DNA from: Pluralibacter sp. UBA7423 | GTDB lineage: Bacteria; Pseudomonadota; Gammaproteobacteria; Enterobacterales; Enterobacteriaceae | Reading direction: 5' to 3' | Length of the DNA: 53,475 nucleotides | Assembly: GCA_002470465.1 (NCBI GenBank) | Contig: DKMD01000020.1 | Location: 1 to 53,475 of the forward strand | The notes under the pieces: generated by a model | Database searches by the model: none | What the model saw: only the letters and a program-made list of their open reading frames with translations | Told to the model about the DNA's origin: nothing | Made by a program: the position numbers and the translations under genes | Part shown: piece after piece, positions 44,456 through 53,475 of the stretch | Layout: each line of letters opens with the position of its first letter | Numbering within the stretch: position 1 is the first letter of the stretch

Positions 44456-45802
44456 GTGAGAACTAATAAAGTCGTGTGGAGTGAGGGACTCTTTTTGCGC
44501 CCTCAGCTCTTTCAACAGCAAGAGCGTTACCTTGAATATTACGCGCACAAAAGGGCCGCTACCCTCACCCCGTTCTTCTGGGGGTTTGCGCAATATGAGA
44601 TAGATAACGAGGCGCTGGCCTATGGAAAACTGGTACTTCGCACCTGCAAAGGTGTGCTGCCGGACGGCACCCCTTTTGATGTGCCCGCACACGCTGAACC
44701 GCCTGAGCCGCTCACCATTTCCGCTGAGCACCTTGGGAAGGTGATCTGGCTGGCGGTACCGCTACGGCTCGACAACAGCGATGAGACCATTTTCGATGAG
44801 TACGATCGCAGCTCGCTGGCCCGCTTCTGCGCCTACGATGCCGAGCTGAACGACAGCAACGCCATCCGTCAGGGCGCAAAGCAGGTACAGCTTGGCCGCC
44901 TGCGCCTGCGGCTGATGAGTGAAACCGAGATGACCGAATCGTGGATCGGTTTGCCGCTCATGAAGGTGAAAGCCCTGCAGCCGGACGGCAGCGTGCTGCT
45001 GCACTTTGAAGATTTCATTCCGCCGGTCACCGGCTACGGCGCCAGCCCGCTGCTCGGCGAATGGCTGACCCACCTGAACGGGCTGGTGAAGATCCGTGCC
45101 GAAATGCTCGCCAATCGTCTGGGTAACAGCGACGGCAAGGCCAGCGCCAGTTCGGAAATCGTCGATTATCTGCTGCTGCAAATTTTCAATAAATACGAGC
45201 CGATACTCGATCACCTGCGCCATATTCCGGAGCTGCCGCCGATCGCGCTGTACCAGGAGCTGGCAAAATTTGCCGGTGAGCTGTCAACCTTCATCCGGGT
45301 TAACACCCGCAGGCCACGGCCCGCACCCGGCTACCACCACGGTGCGCTCTTCAAATCCATACGCCCGCTGGTCGAAGAGCTCAACGATCTCCTGAACCAG
45401 ATCCTGGTCCGCGCCGGTCAAATGATCCCGCTACACAAAAAAGGCCAGGGCGTGTGGGCCGCATCGGTACTGCCGGAAGAACTCCGCTCCTTCTCAAGCC
45501 TGGTGCTGGCGGTCAACGCGCAGATGGCCGCCGATATTCTGGCGCAGCAGTTCGCCGCTCAGGCCAAGATAAGTTCTCCGCAGCAGCTGCATGAGCTGGT
45601 GCGTTCGCACCTGCCGGGCCTGGTGTTGCAAAACCTGCCGGTGCCGCCCCGCCAGATCCCGTATCACAGCGGCAGCGTCTATTTCGAACTGACCCGCAAT
45701 GGCCCGTTCTGGGATCGCATTTTGCAAAGCGGGGCGCTGGCGCTGCACGTGGCGGGCGACCTGCCCGAGCTGCGGCTTGAGCTATGGGGGATTCGTCACT
45801 GA
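44456..45802 (+). CDS. tssK: TssK, T6SS baseplate-membrane adaptor
   Basis: A 448-residue protein linking baseplate to TssL/TssM. The N-terminus VVWSEGLFLRPQLFQQQERYLEYY is typical of TssK (WxxGxFLxPQHFQQ pattern). It uses GTG, three bases after the tssJ stop. It overlaps tssL by TGATG. Confidence 0.95.
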   Translation: MRTNKVVWSEGLFLRPQLFQQQERYLEYYAHKRAATLTPFFWGFAQYEIDNEALAYGKLVLRTCKGVLPDGTPFDVPAHAEPPEPLTISAEHLGKVIWLAVPLRLDNSDETIFDEYDRSSLARFCAYDAELNDSNAIRQGAKQVQLGRLRLRLMSETEMTESWIGLPLMKVKALQPDGSVLLHFEDFIPPVTGYGASPLLGEWLTHLNGLVKIRAEMLANRLGNSDGKASASSEIVDYLLLQIFNKYEPILDHLRHIPELPPIALYQELAKFAGELSTFIRVNTRRPRPAPGYHHGALFKSIRPLVEELNDLLNQILVRAGQMIPLHKKGQGVWAASVLPEELRSFSSLVLAVNAQMAADILAQQFAAQAKISSPQQLHELVRSHLPGLVLQNLPVPPRQIPYHSGSVYFELTRNGPFWDRILQSGALALHVAGDLPELRLELWGIRH

Positions 45803-47148
45803 TGAGCGACAGCATCGCAGAGATGACCGATGACAACGAGCAAAGCCTGCAGGCGCTGGGCAAGTTTTTGCTCGATGAGTCCGCAGAAAGTCCTCTGAAC
45901 ACGTCTGCCGTCAACGCCGGGCCGGGGCACGCTCCGGCGCAGCCGACCGTGAGCCTCGCCCTGAATGAAGCCAGCCTGAAGGGCGAGAGCATTCAGCAGC
46001 GGGTGCTGCGGGTAAATGCGGCCAGCAATCCGCTGCTGGAAGCCAGCCAACCGCTGCTGCGAGCGCTGAGTGAAATGCCGCTGGAGATCGCCGACAGCAG
46101 CCAGGTCGAGGTACTCAAACGTACGCTCGCCAGCGAAATCAACGTCTTCACGGTGATTTGTGAAGAGGTCGATATTCCATGGAAGAAAATGACCATCGTG
46201 CGTTACTGCCTGTGTACCGCGCTCGATGAAGCGGCGCACGCCTCTCCGTGGGGCATCAGCTCAGGCTGGGCGCGCAGCAACCTGCTTAACCATTTTGAAG
46301 GCGATAACGACGGCGGTAACAAATTCTTCCTGCTCGCCGGACGCCTGTCGATGCAGCCTCACGACTACGCCGACGTGCTCGACATCATGTTGCGCATTCT
46401 GGCACTGGGCTTTGAGGGCCGTTACAGCATCGTCGAGGATGGCGATCGCCAGCTGATGCGCATTCGCCAGCGCCTGCTGGCCCTGCTGCAAAACACGCTC
46501 AGTAAAGTCTCGCCGGAGCTGTCGCCGCTCGGTCTGCCGGAGCGACAGGAGATCAAGCGCCGGGCGCGAATTTTCGTGCCCGTGCGGGGCACGCTGCTGC
46601 TGGTCACGTTACTCACCGCCGGCACCTTTATCTGGTGCAAATACCATTTACTGGTGAAAGAGCACGCACTGACCGCGCGTATCGACGCCATGACCCGCAT
46701 CGCCCCGGCAGCACCGGTACAGCGCCTGCGCCTGGCCGTTCTGCTGAAAGCGGAGATTGCGAAAAAGCAGGTGGCGGTCGATGAAACCAGCCAGCAGAGC
46801 AAGGTCATCTTCAGCGGGGATTCGATGTTTGATTCGGGTTCCGTGCAGGTGAAACCGGAAATGACGGCAATCCTCGGGCGTGTCGCCACTGAGATCCGCC
46901 GGGTCGACGGTGAAGTGCTGATCGTCGGCCATACCGACGCCATGCCGATCAACAAACCTGGCATCAGGAATAACCAGGCCCTGTCGGAGCAGAGGGCGAA
47001 CAGCGTCGCTAACCTGTTGATCAGCGCGGGCATTCCTGCGAGCAAAATTCGTATTGAGGGGATGGGAGAACGGCAGCCGCTGCAAAGCAATCAGGATGCA
47101 GCCGGTCGGGCACGAAACCGTCGCGTTGAAATGTTTGTCACCTATTAA
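45802..47148 (+). CDS. tssL: TssL with OmpA-type peptidoglycan-binding domain
   Basis: About 448 residues. The DotU domain (about 65-245) contains CLCTALDEAAHASPWG and NHFEGDNDGGNKFFLL. One membrane segment follows (about 258-280), then a periplasmic OmpA/MotB domain (about 330-448: ILIVGHTDAMPINKPG, LSEQRANSVANLLIS, ARNRRVEMFV). It joins TssM in the trans-envelope complex and anchors it to the wall. Start at 45,802 overlapping the tssK stop; GGGGGA precedes it. Compare the second, split TssL-like pair on the minus strand. Confidence 0.95.
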   Translation: MSDSIAEMTDDNEQSLQALGKFLLDESAESPLNTSAVNAGPGHAPAQPTVSLALNEASLKGESIQQRVLRVNAASNPLLEASQPLLRALSEMPLEIADSSQVEVLKRTLASEINVFTVICEEVDIPWKKMTIVRYCLCTALDEAAHASPWGISSGWARSNLLNHFEGDNDGGNKFFLLAGRLSMQPHDYADVLDIMLRILALGFEGRYSIVEDGDRQLMRIRQRLLALLQNTLSKVSPELSPLGLPERQEIKRRARIFVPVRGTLLLVTLLTAGTFIWCKYHLLVKEHALTARIDAMTRIAPAAPVQRLRLAVLLKAEIAKKQVAVDETSQQSKVIFSGDSMFDSGSVQVKPEMTAILGRVATEIRRVDGEVLIVGHTDAMPINKPGIRNNQALSEQRANSVANLLISAGIPASKIRIEGMGERQPLQSNQDAAGRARNRRVEMFVTY

Positions 47149-47161
47149 GAGCCACAACGGA

Positions 47162-50100
47162 ATGTCTTACTTGAGTCGATTATTCTCCACCCACAACCTG
47201 AAGTTTCTGATGCTGTTGCTCTGCGCCCTGCTGGTGGCGGCGGCCATCTGGTATCTCGGCCCATTCTCCGGCTTCGGCGAGGCACATCCGCTCGAATCCG
47301 TCAGTGCGCGCTGCCTGTGTATTCTGGTGGCATGGCTTTGGATCGCCCGCCTGTGGTGGCGCATTCCGTTCTTCATCCCGCTGGCCCTGAGCGCCAGCGT
47401 GCTGGTTTGGGTGGCCGGACCGTGGCTGCTGGCCGGGAAAAGCTATCCGCTCACCGCGCCGTCGCGGCGGCTGGCGATCGTCGCCGTCATCTGGCTGGTG
47501 GTGCTGCTCTATGCCCTTTGGCTGCTGGTGGTGGCGCTTATCCACAATCCGGCGCTGTTGAATCGCCTGAAAGGCGTGGGAAAACCGGCGGTCAGTCCGG
47601 CGGAAAAATATACCTTTATTACCCGCCAAATCCGCCATGCCGTGGCGTTAACCAGCCGGGCCCGCACCCACTGGAAGCGCTGGTGGACGCTGCTGCTGCC
47701 AGGCATTCTGCCCGAAACGATCCCCTGGTATGTGCTGCTGGGCGATGAAAACTCCGGTAAGACCTCGCTGGTTATCGCCTCAGGGCAGGACTTCCCCTTG
47801 CCGGAGCAGCTCAGCCGCACCAGCCAACAGAACCCACCGACCGCCAGCTGCGAATGCTGGTTTGGCAACGACGCGCTGTTTCTGGATACCGCAGGCAAAT
47901 ACATCAGCAGCGAGGCCGACGACGACGAATGGCAGCATCTGCTGAAAACGCTGCACAAATACCGCGCCCGCGACGGGATCAACGGCGCGATCGTCGCCGT
48001 TCCTGCGGCCGATCTTCTTCAGGGCTCAAAAGAGAGCAAGCTGGCGCTGGCAACGCGCCTGCGCGCCCGACTCGCCGAACTCCGCCAGCAGCTCGGCGTT
48101 CATTTCCCGGTCTACGTCACGATCACCAAAGTAGACCACTTGAGCGGCTTTGAGCCCTGGTTTCGCAGCATGACCCGCGAAGCCCGCGACCAGGTGTGGG
48201 GCGTCACTTTCCCGTGGGGTGAAATGGTCAACACCTCCACCAACGGGCTCCAGCAAAAAATTTCCAGCGAGCTGGACGTGCTGCAGCAGCGGCTGGCGAG
48301 CACCCTCCACCCTCGCCAGCAGGAGGAGTATTCACTTCAGGATCGCAAGGCGATGTACACCTTCCCGCTGGACTTTCAGCTGCTGTGCAACGAAGTGGCG
48401 GATTTTTTACAGCAGGCGTTTTTCAGCTCCCGCTATGACGAAACCCAGTTCTGCGCCAGCTTCCGCGGGGTCTACTTCAGCAGCAGCTGCCAGCAGGCTG
48501 ATACCCGCCTGCACAATCACAAAACGGTGGTCTCTCGCTGGCGGCGCTATTTTGTCAGCGACCAGCCAGAAACCGCGGCGTTCAGCGCCGAGCAGGCAAT
48601 CCCGGAGGAAGAGGTGCTTCAGAGTACGGTGTGGGGCAAACACTACTTCCTCAGACAGCTTTTTGCCGACGTGATCGTCAAGGACGCCACCCTCGCCACG
48701 CCAAACTTCCGCGAGGCGACGCGTTTTCGTATGCAGCGTCTGTTCAGCCATATCGCCCTGCTGCTGCTGGCGGTGATCCTGATCCGCGGGCTGACCCTGA
48801 GCTATGACAACAACTCGACTTATCTCGATGCGGTAATCGCCAAAACGCAGCAGCTGGAAAAAGCCGTCGCGCCGTTAAAACAGCTTCCGGAAGGCAAAAT
48901 CCTCGCCGGCCTGCTGGCGATGGCCCGCGATTTGCCGGAGTTTGACCCCCTGAATCTGCTGGACCCGGCGCTGGACTATCGCTACGGGCTGTATACCGGT
49001 AAACCGGTGGCCGAGCACGCCAATGGTTTGTACCGCTATATGCTGGAGCGTTTTTTCCTGCCAGCGTTGCAGAACCAGGCAAGTGCATCGCTGAATGCAG
49101 CACTTCAGGATAAGAGTGAGAACGACGAACAGCTGTATCAGGCGCTCAAAATCTATCTGGGCATTTTTGGCCAGGGCCAGGCCAGCAACGAATGGCTTAG
49201 CGTAGCCTTAACTCAGCAATGGGACAGCCAGGACAAGCTGACGGCCTACGGCGATGAGAGCGTATTCCAGGCCCACCTGAGCGCCCTGTTCGCCGGAGAG
49301 AAGTGGCTGCAATATGGGCAAAAAGCGGATACCACGCTGATCGCTCAGGCCCGCGCAGCCCTGGGTCAGCGCTCGCTTAACGCCAGGCTTTACCAGCGCG
49401 TAAAGTCCGTGGAGCTCGCCCAGGCGCCAGAGCCGATGACGCTCGACAAAATGACCGGGGATAGCAGCGCGCAAATCTTTACCGTCACCGATGAGCAGCT
49501 GGCACGCGACGGTATCCCTGGTTTTTTTACCCGGGCCGGGTACCAGATGCTGATAAAAAAAAAGTTTCTCCTCCTCATCACCCAGCTACAGCGTGAAGAT
49601 CAGTGGGTAATGGGTACGAAAACGGAAGCAGCACCCAATCCTTTGACGGTCCGCGAAGGGGTGCTTCGGCTCTATCTGCGTGAATACAGTAGCCTGTGGA
49701 GCCGTCTGCTGGACAGCATTCGGCTCATCCCGCTTGATGAGGTCTCCTCCGGCGGTTCCCCGCTGGCAGGCGATATCTATTTGCTGCGAATCCTCGCCTC
49801 ACCGAACTCGCCGCTGGTCAACCTGGCCCGCGTCTCCGTCGAACAAACCACGCTGGTGCAGAAGGATAAAAACCTGCCGGAGCTGCTCGACGACGGCAAT
49901 AACCGCCTCACCAACAACCGGCTGGTCAGCCAGGCCAAAAAGCTGGATGACGCGGCCGATGCCTTAATTAAGAAGCTGACCCGGGCAGAGGTGGACGACC
50001 GTTTTCGCGCCCTGCATGAGTTCGTCAACGGCCAGGGCAACGCCCTCGCGATGGAAAGCAGTCTGCCAGGCTTGCCCGGCTCCCAGCTCAATAAGCTTTC

Positions 50101-50977
50101 GTCAACGCTTGGCGAGCTGTACACGCTGTTTGTCGTGACCAGCAATAACCTCAGCAACGGCGAAACGCCGGTGATGCCCGATACCAGCATGCGCATCGGC
50201 ATTCAGGCGCAGACCTGGCCCACCCCGTTCCGCACGGTCGTTGAGCCCTTCATTCGTGGCGCATCGCAGAAAGTGCAGGCTCAGGTGCTCGCCAGCAACA
50301 GTAAAAATGTGGACAGCAACCTCGGCGCGGTATGCCGGGAAACGCTGGCCAACCGCTATCCGTTCCGCGAGTCAGCGCAGGAAGTCACGCTTCATGATTT
50401 CAGGCAGTTCTTTGCCCGGGACGGGCTGGTCGACAGCTGGTTTAAGCAGAATCTGGCCGATAAAGTCGACACCTCGCAGCCCGTCTGGCGCTATAAGGGC
50501 ACGCAGTCGGAAGGCAATCTGGCGTTTTTCCAGCAGGTAGCCCGGATCCGTAACGCCTTCTTCAGCAGCGATGACGGCAAAAAGATGCAGCTGACGCCGA
50601 CGCTTTCCGTCGCGTATATGGATCCCGCTATCGTGCAGCTCAATATGAACATCGGCGGCAGTCCGTTCCGCTACATTCACGGTCCGGTTGTCCCGTGGCT
50701 GTTTAACTGGCCAGGCACCAACGGCAGTACCAACATCAATATCAGCGCCCTGCCCGCGTTACCCGGCAGCGCCTCTCCGGTTTCACTAAATAGCCCATGG
50801 GCTCTGTTCCGCTGGATGGAGCAGGCTGCGCTGCGCCAGACAGACGACAACGGAAATATCTTGCTGACTTATTTTGTCGATAAGCGCCGGATAGATATCA
50901 CCCTCGGTGGAATGGTGTCTGATAACAGTACGCTCTCCAGCCTGTTAAAGGGTTTTGAGTGTCCCACTGATAATTAA
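47162..50977 (+). CDS. tssM: TssM (IcmF), T6SS inner-membrane complex protein
   Basis: A 1,271-residue protein. Hydrophobic segments near residues 14-34, about 50-85 and 100-125, a cytoplasmic NTPase-like domain with Walker A GDENSGKT (194-201), a further membrane segment at about 525-545, and a large periplasmic region. ATG 47,162 fits the TssM N-terminus (MSYLSRLFSTHNLKFLML); an upstream frame to 47,054 overlaps tssL and is not used. An A9 run in the frame (49,555-49,563) could allow polymerase slippage. It bridges to TssJ at the outer membrane. Confidence 0.96.
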   Translation: MSYLSRLFSTHNLKFLMLLLCALLVAAAIWYLGPFSGFGEAHPLESVSARCLCILVAWLWIARLWWRIPFFIPLALSASVLVWVAGPWLLAGKSYPLTAPSRRLAIVAVIWLVVLLYALWLLVVALIHNPALLNRLKGVGKPAVSPAEKYTFITRQIRHAVALTSRARTHWKRWWTLLLPGILPETIPWYVLLGDENSGKTSLVIASGQDFPLPEQLSRTSQQNPPTASCECWFGNDALFLDTAGKYISSEADDDEWQHLLKTLHKYRARDGINGAIVAVPAADLLQGSKESKLALATRLRARLAELRQQLGVHFPVYVTITKVDHLSGFEPWFRSMTREARDQVWGVTFPWGEMVNTSTNGLQQKISSELDVLQQRLASTLHPRQQEEYSLQDRKAMYTFPLDFQLLCNEVADFLQQAFFSSRYDETQFCASFRGVYFSSSCQQADTRLHNHKTVVSRWRRYFVSDQPETAAFSAEQAIPEEEVLQSTVWGKHYFLRQLFADVIVKDATLATPNFREATRFRMQRLFSHIALLLLAVILIRGLTLSYDNNSTYLDAVIAKTQQLEKAVAPLKQLPEGKILAGLLAMARDLPEFDPLNLLDPALDYRYGLYTGKPVAEHANGLYRYMLERFFLPALQNQASASLNAALQDKSENDEQLYQALKIYLGIFGQGQASNEWLSVALTQQWDSQDKLTAYGDESVFQAHLSALFAGEKWLQYGQKADTTLIAQARAALGQRSLNARLYQRVKSVELAQAPEPMTLDKMTGDSSAQIFTVTDEQLARDGIPGFFTRAGYQMLIKKKFLLLITQLQREDQWVMGTKTEAAPNPLTVREGVLRLYLREYSSLWSRLLDSIRLIPLDEVSSGGSPLAGDIYLLRILASPNSPLVNLARVSVEQTTLVQKDKNLPELLDDGNNRLTNNRLVSQAKKLDDAADALIKKLTRAEVDDRFRALHEFVNGQGNALAMESSLPGLPGSQLNKLSSTLGELYTLFVVTSNNLSNGETPVMPDTSMRIGIQAQTWPTPFRTVVEPFIRGASQKVQAQVLASNSKNVDSNLGAVCRETLANRYPFRESAQEVTLHDFRQFFARDGLVDSWFKQNLADKVDTSQPVWRYKGTQSEGNLAFFQQVARIRNAFFSSDDGKKMQLTPTLSVAYMDPAIVQLNMNIGGSPFRYIHGPVVPWLFNWPGTNGSTNINISALPALPGSASPVSLNSPWALFRWMEQAALRQTDDNGNILLTYFVDKRRIDITLGGMVSDNSTLSSLLKGFECPTDN

Positions 50978-51070
50978 CAGGGATAGACAAGGTGATGGAA
51001 ACATATTTCAGAGGGAGACGACCGCATGACGAAAAAATAGAGGCGTCGATCGCCAGTAAACAATCATCGT

Positions 51071-51095
51071 CCTGCTCACACGCCGTGTGCGCAGG
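51071..51095 (+). promoter_or_regulatory. Strong hairpin/palindrome upstream of vgrG
   Basis: CCTGC-T-CACACG-C-CGTGTG-C-GCAGG: an 11-bp stem with a single T-C mismatch, 33 bases before the vgrG start. It is either a leader hairpin or an operator. The 150-base tssM-vgrG gap otherwise holds a 51-codon frame from 50,995 that I do not call. Confidence 0.5.
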
Positions 51096-51128
51096 GCTAA
51101 AATTATCTACAACGTTTCAGGTATTTAC

Positions 51129-53475
51129 ATGTCGCGTACAATCAGCCTGAGCAGCCCGGCAATGCCTTACTTGCTGGGAGAGCCTGCTCTAGTCCTGTCA
51201 AAGCTGGATGGCGAAGAAGCCTTTTCCACGCTTTATACATGGTCGATTACCGCCAAAACACCTGCTAATCCTGCGATCTCCTGGCAGTCCGCGTCCAATA
51301 TAGATATCAAGGCGCTGCTCGGCAAAGAGATGACCATTGAAATCGAGCTGGATGGCAATGGGCTGGATGAAGTGAGCTATGTCGGTAAGGGCACCCGTGA
51401 AATCTCAGGGGTAGTCCAGAAAGCAAGATATATTGGCCGGGACGCCAACCAGGCCATGTATGAAATTATTCTGCGTCCCTGGTTACATATTACGGAGCTG
51501 ACTTCAGACTTCAAAATATTCCAGCAGAAAAGTGTGGTGGATATTCTTGATGAGGTACTGGGTGAATATCATTATCCGGTAGAGAAACGCTTATCGGCCA
51601 ATTACCCAAAACTTGATTTTCAGGTTCAGTACGGTGAAACCGATTTCGCGTTTATCGAACGGTTAATGGAAGAGTGGGGAATTTACTGGTTTTTTGAACA
51701 TAGCGATCATAAGCATAAGCTTATCCTGGTCGATCACGTCGGTGCCCATCGCCCCTATTTCAGCGAGGCCTACCACACCATCAGCTACGTGCCGGACGAC
51801 CCGAAGGCCGGTGAAGAGTATATCGACCACTTCCATCACCAGGAGACTATCGTCAGCGGAAGCTGGCTAACCAACGACTACGACTTCACCCGCTCCCGTG
51901 CCGATATTTCCGCTATCGACACGAAGCCGCGTAACACCGTCTACAACCAGATGGAAGTGTTCCACTGGCCCGGTGACTACGAGCAGCCCTCGGTGGGCGA
52001 AATGCTGGCCAGCGTGCGCATGGAAGAACGCGGCGCAGAAGGCTCACGGGCAACCGGCAGTGGAGAGGTCCGGGGCATCGTCTGCGGCTGCAACTTCACC
52101 CTGACGAACTACCCGCTCGAAAAGGCCAACCGGGAATATATGGTGCTGGCAAGCAGCCTGCGGATCACTGAGGTCCCGCAGGTCAGCGGCGTGGAGATAT
52201 TCACCTACCACTGCGATTTTACCGTGCAGCCCACCAGCAAGATTTATCGCCACCCGTTAACCATTAAGCGTCCACGCACCCGTGGCCCGCAGACGGCCAT
52301 CGTCGTTGGTCCGCCGGGCGAAGAGATCTGGACCGATGAATACGGGCGGGTCAAGGTGCGCTTTGTCTGGGATCGCTATGGGCAAAACCGCGAATCGGAC
52401 TCCTGCTGGCTGCGCGTCAGCCAGGCCTGGGCAGGCAATAACTTCGGAGGGATCTACATCCCGCGTATCGGCCACGAGGTGATCGTCGACTTCATCAACG
52501 GCGACCCCGATCGCCCGCTGATCATCGGCAGCCTCTACAACAACGTCACCATGCCGCCGTGGGATCTGCCGGTCAACAGCACCCAGAGCGGCATGATAAG
52601 CCGCACGGTCGGCGGCGGTCGTACCAACTACAACGGCATCCGCTTTGAAGACAAGCCCGGCCAGGAGCAGTACTGGGAACAGGCCGAGCGCAACATGGTG
52701 CGTGTGACCAAGAACGATGAGTCCCAGACCATCGGTGCAAACGCAGAAACGGTAATCGGTGCCAACCGTAACGTCAGCGTGGGGGCGAATTACGACAAAA
52801 TCGTCAACGCGAACTACAGCAAAAGCGTCGGGGCTAACGCATCGGAAATCATCGGTGTCAGCCGCAGCATGAGCGTGGGGGCCGACTACTCAAAAATCAT
52901 CGGTGGCGGCTACAGCAACACCATCGGGCTAACCTACGGTCTGGTCGTGGGCCTCGCACGTACAGAGGCCATTGGCGCAGCCAACAGTCTGAACGTCGGT
53001 GGGATGAATGCTACAAACGTAGGGGGCGCGAACTTAATCAACGTCGGCGGCTATCATGCCGAGTCCGTGGGAGGTGCCTGGCAGACCGCTGCCGGCGGCG
53101 CGTTAACGATGGTTGCGGGTGGCGCAATGGCCCTGGGTTCGGGCGGCATCCTGACGCTGAGCGCGAAAACCATCAAAATCATCGGCTCTGACAAAGTCAT
53201 CATTCAGGGCGGTGAGGTACAGATCAACCCAGGTGACAATGACGACTGCTGCGGCAACGGCGGAGGCGGTGGTGCAGGCGGTGGCCTGGCCGCACTCTCC
53301 AGCCTGGCGGGATTAATCCCGGTCTTTGGCCTGATTGCTCTGCCGCTTCCGTTACCGCCGTTGCCGCCTGGACCACCACCTCCTCCGCCGCCTCCGCCAC
53401 CAACGGATACGCCGACGGTGACACCAACCGTTACGCCTACGGAAAGCCCAACTCAGAGCCCGACGGAAAGCCCAA
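51129..53475 (+). CDS. vgrG: VgrG (TssI) with unusual C-terminal extension (partial, right edge)
   Basis: The frame is open for 782 codons to the window end. Residues 1-370 form the gp27-like part; a gp5-like OB domain follows (about 370-520: IWTDEYGRVKVRFVWDRYG, IPRIGHEVIVDFINGDPDRPL), then a beta-helix of short repeats (about 530-690: TIGANAETVIGANRNVSVGAN). Beyond the usual end come DNDDCCGN, a Gly-rich stretch (about 709-717), a hydrophobic segment (AALSSLAGLIPVFGLIALPL), a poly-Pro tract (about 743-758) and Thr/Ser/Pro repeats (TPTVTPTESPTQSP). This looks like a linker to an effector or surface domain off the right edge. No stop is seen. Confidence 0.93.
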   Translation, partial: MSRTISLSSPAMPYLLGEPALVLSKLDGEEAFSTLYTWSITAKTPANPAISWQSASNIDIKALLGKEMTIEIELDGNGLDEVSYVGKGTREISGVVQKARYIGRDANQAMYEIILRPWLHITELTSDFKIFQQKSVVDILDEVLGEYHYPVEKRLSANYPKLDFQVQYGETDFAFIERLMEEWGIYWFFEHSDHKHKLILVDHVGAHRPYFSEAYHTISYVPDDPKAGEEYIDHFHHQETIVSGSWLTNDYDFTRSRADISAIDTKPRNTVYNQMEVFHWPGDYEQPSVGEMLASVRMEERGAEGSRATGSGEVRGIVCGCNFTLTNYPLEKANREYMVLASSLRITEVPQVSGVEIFTYHCDFTVQPTSKIYRHPLTIKRPRTRGPQTAIVVGPPGEEIWTDEYGRVKVRFVWDRYGQNRESDSCWLRVSQAWAGNNFGGIYIPRIGHEVIVDFINGDPDRPLIIGSLYNNVTMPPWDLPVNSTQSGMISRTVGGGRTNYNGIRFEDKPGQEQYWEQAERNMVRVTKNDESQTIGANAETVIGANRNVSVGANYDKIVNANYSKSVGANASEIIGVSRSMSVGADYSKIIGGGYSNTIGLTYGLVVGLARTEAIGAANSLNVGGMNATNVGGANLINVGGYHAESVGGAWQTAAGGALTMVAGGAMALGSGGILTLSAKTIKIIGSDKVIIQGGEVQINPGDNDDCCGNGGGGGAGGGLAALSSLAGLIPVFGLIALPLPLPPLPPGPPPPPPPPPPTDTPTVTPTVTPTESPTQSPTESP

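Noticed and set aside
47054..47161. 36-residue N-terminal extension of TssM
   Set aside because: It overlaps the tssL 3' end in another frame and lacks family support; ATG 47,162 fits TssM.
50995..51150. 51-codon frame between tssM and vgrG
   Set aside because: Poor ribosome spacing, overlap with vgrG, no recognised family; kept only as a note on the spacer.
1..53475. CRISPR arrays, tRNA or rRNA genes, insertion sequences
   Set aside because: No regularly spaced repeats, no cloverleaf or rRNA sequence, and no transposase frame or terminal inverted repeats were seen.

Overview
The window is a chromosomal segment of an enteric bacterium of the Enterobacter/Lelliottia/Leclercia type. The left half follows the Escherichia coli gene order around the threonine operon, in reverse: dnaK start, satP, mog, talB, yaaJ, yaaA, yaaX, thrCBA, thrL, yjtD, yjjY, arcA, creA, rob, gpmB, yjjX, trpR, slt, ettA. 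Differences from E. coli are a two-gene oxyanion ABC transporter and an MFS transporter between satP and mog, no yaaW/yaaI beside dnaK, and no creBCD between arcA and creA. The genus is inferred from gene order only; no species can be named from sequence reading alone.

Region 1 (1-5,900): the first five bases are the dnaK start codon and its next two bases (minus strand). Two heat-shock (sigma-32) promoters lie just to the right. Then come satP, a WtpA/ModA-like binding protein with its permease, an MFS transporter, mog and talB. Region 2 (5,900-14,660): yaaJ, yaaA, yaaX, the complete thrLABC operon with promoter, leader peptide, attenuator and terminator, and yjtD. Region 3 (14,660-23,140): the small gene yjjY, arcA, creA, rob, gpmB, yjjX, trpR with its operator, slt and ettA.

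Region 4 (23,140-53,475) is an accessory island that starts directly after ettA and continues past the right edge. It encodes a nearly complete type VI secretion system (T6SS). A minus-strand operon (33,321 to 24,276) holds tssF, tssG, tssA, a FimH-like two-domain fimbrial adhesin, a GlcNAc-transferase-like glycosyltransferase, a DotU/TssL-like tail-anchored protein, a three-TM protein with an OmpA domain, and a DcrB/Eag-like protein. A plus-strand arm starts with tssH (ClpV). It is interrupted by a four-gene chaperone-usher fimbrial cassette (major pilin, chaperone, usher, minor pilin) and resumes with tssB, tssC, hcp, tssJ, tssK, tssL, tssM and vgrG. The vgrG gene runs off the window. A LuxR-type regulator sits at the ettA side. 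No tssE or PAAR gene is visible inside the window.

The most unusual feature is the interleaving of two surface machines. The fimbrial rod genes lie between tssH and tssB, while their probable tip adhesin is translationally coupled to tssA on the opposite strand, next to a eukaryote-like GlcNAc-transferase. The VgrG carries a C-terminal tail of poly-Gly, a hydrophobic stretch, poly-Pro and Thr/Ser/Pro repeats. Together these suggest, by inference only, a combined T6SS/fimbria/glycosylation locus.
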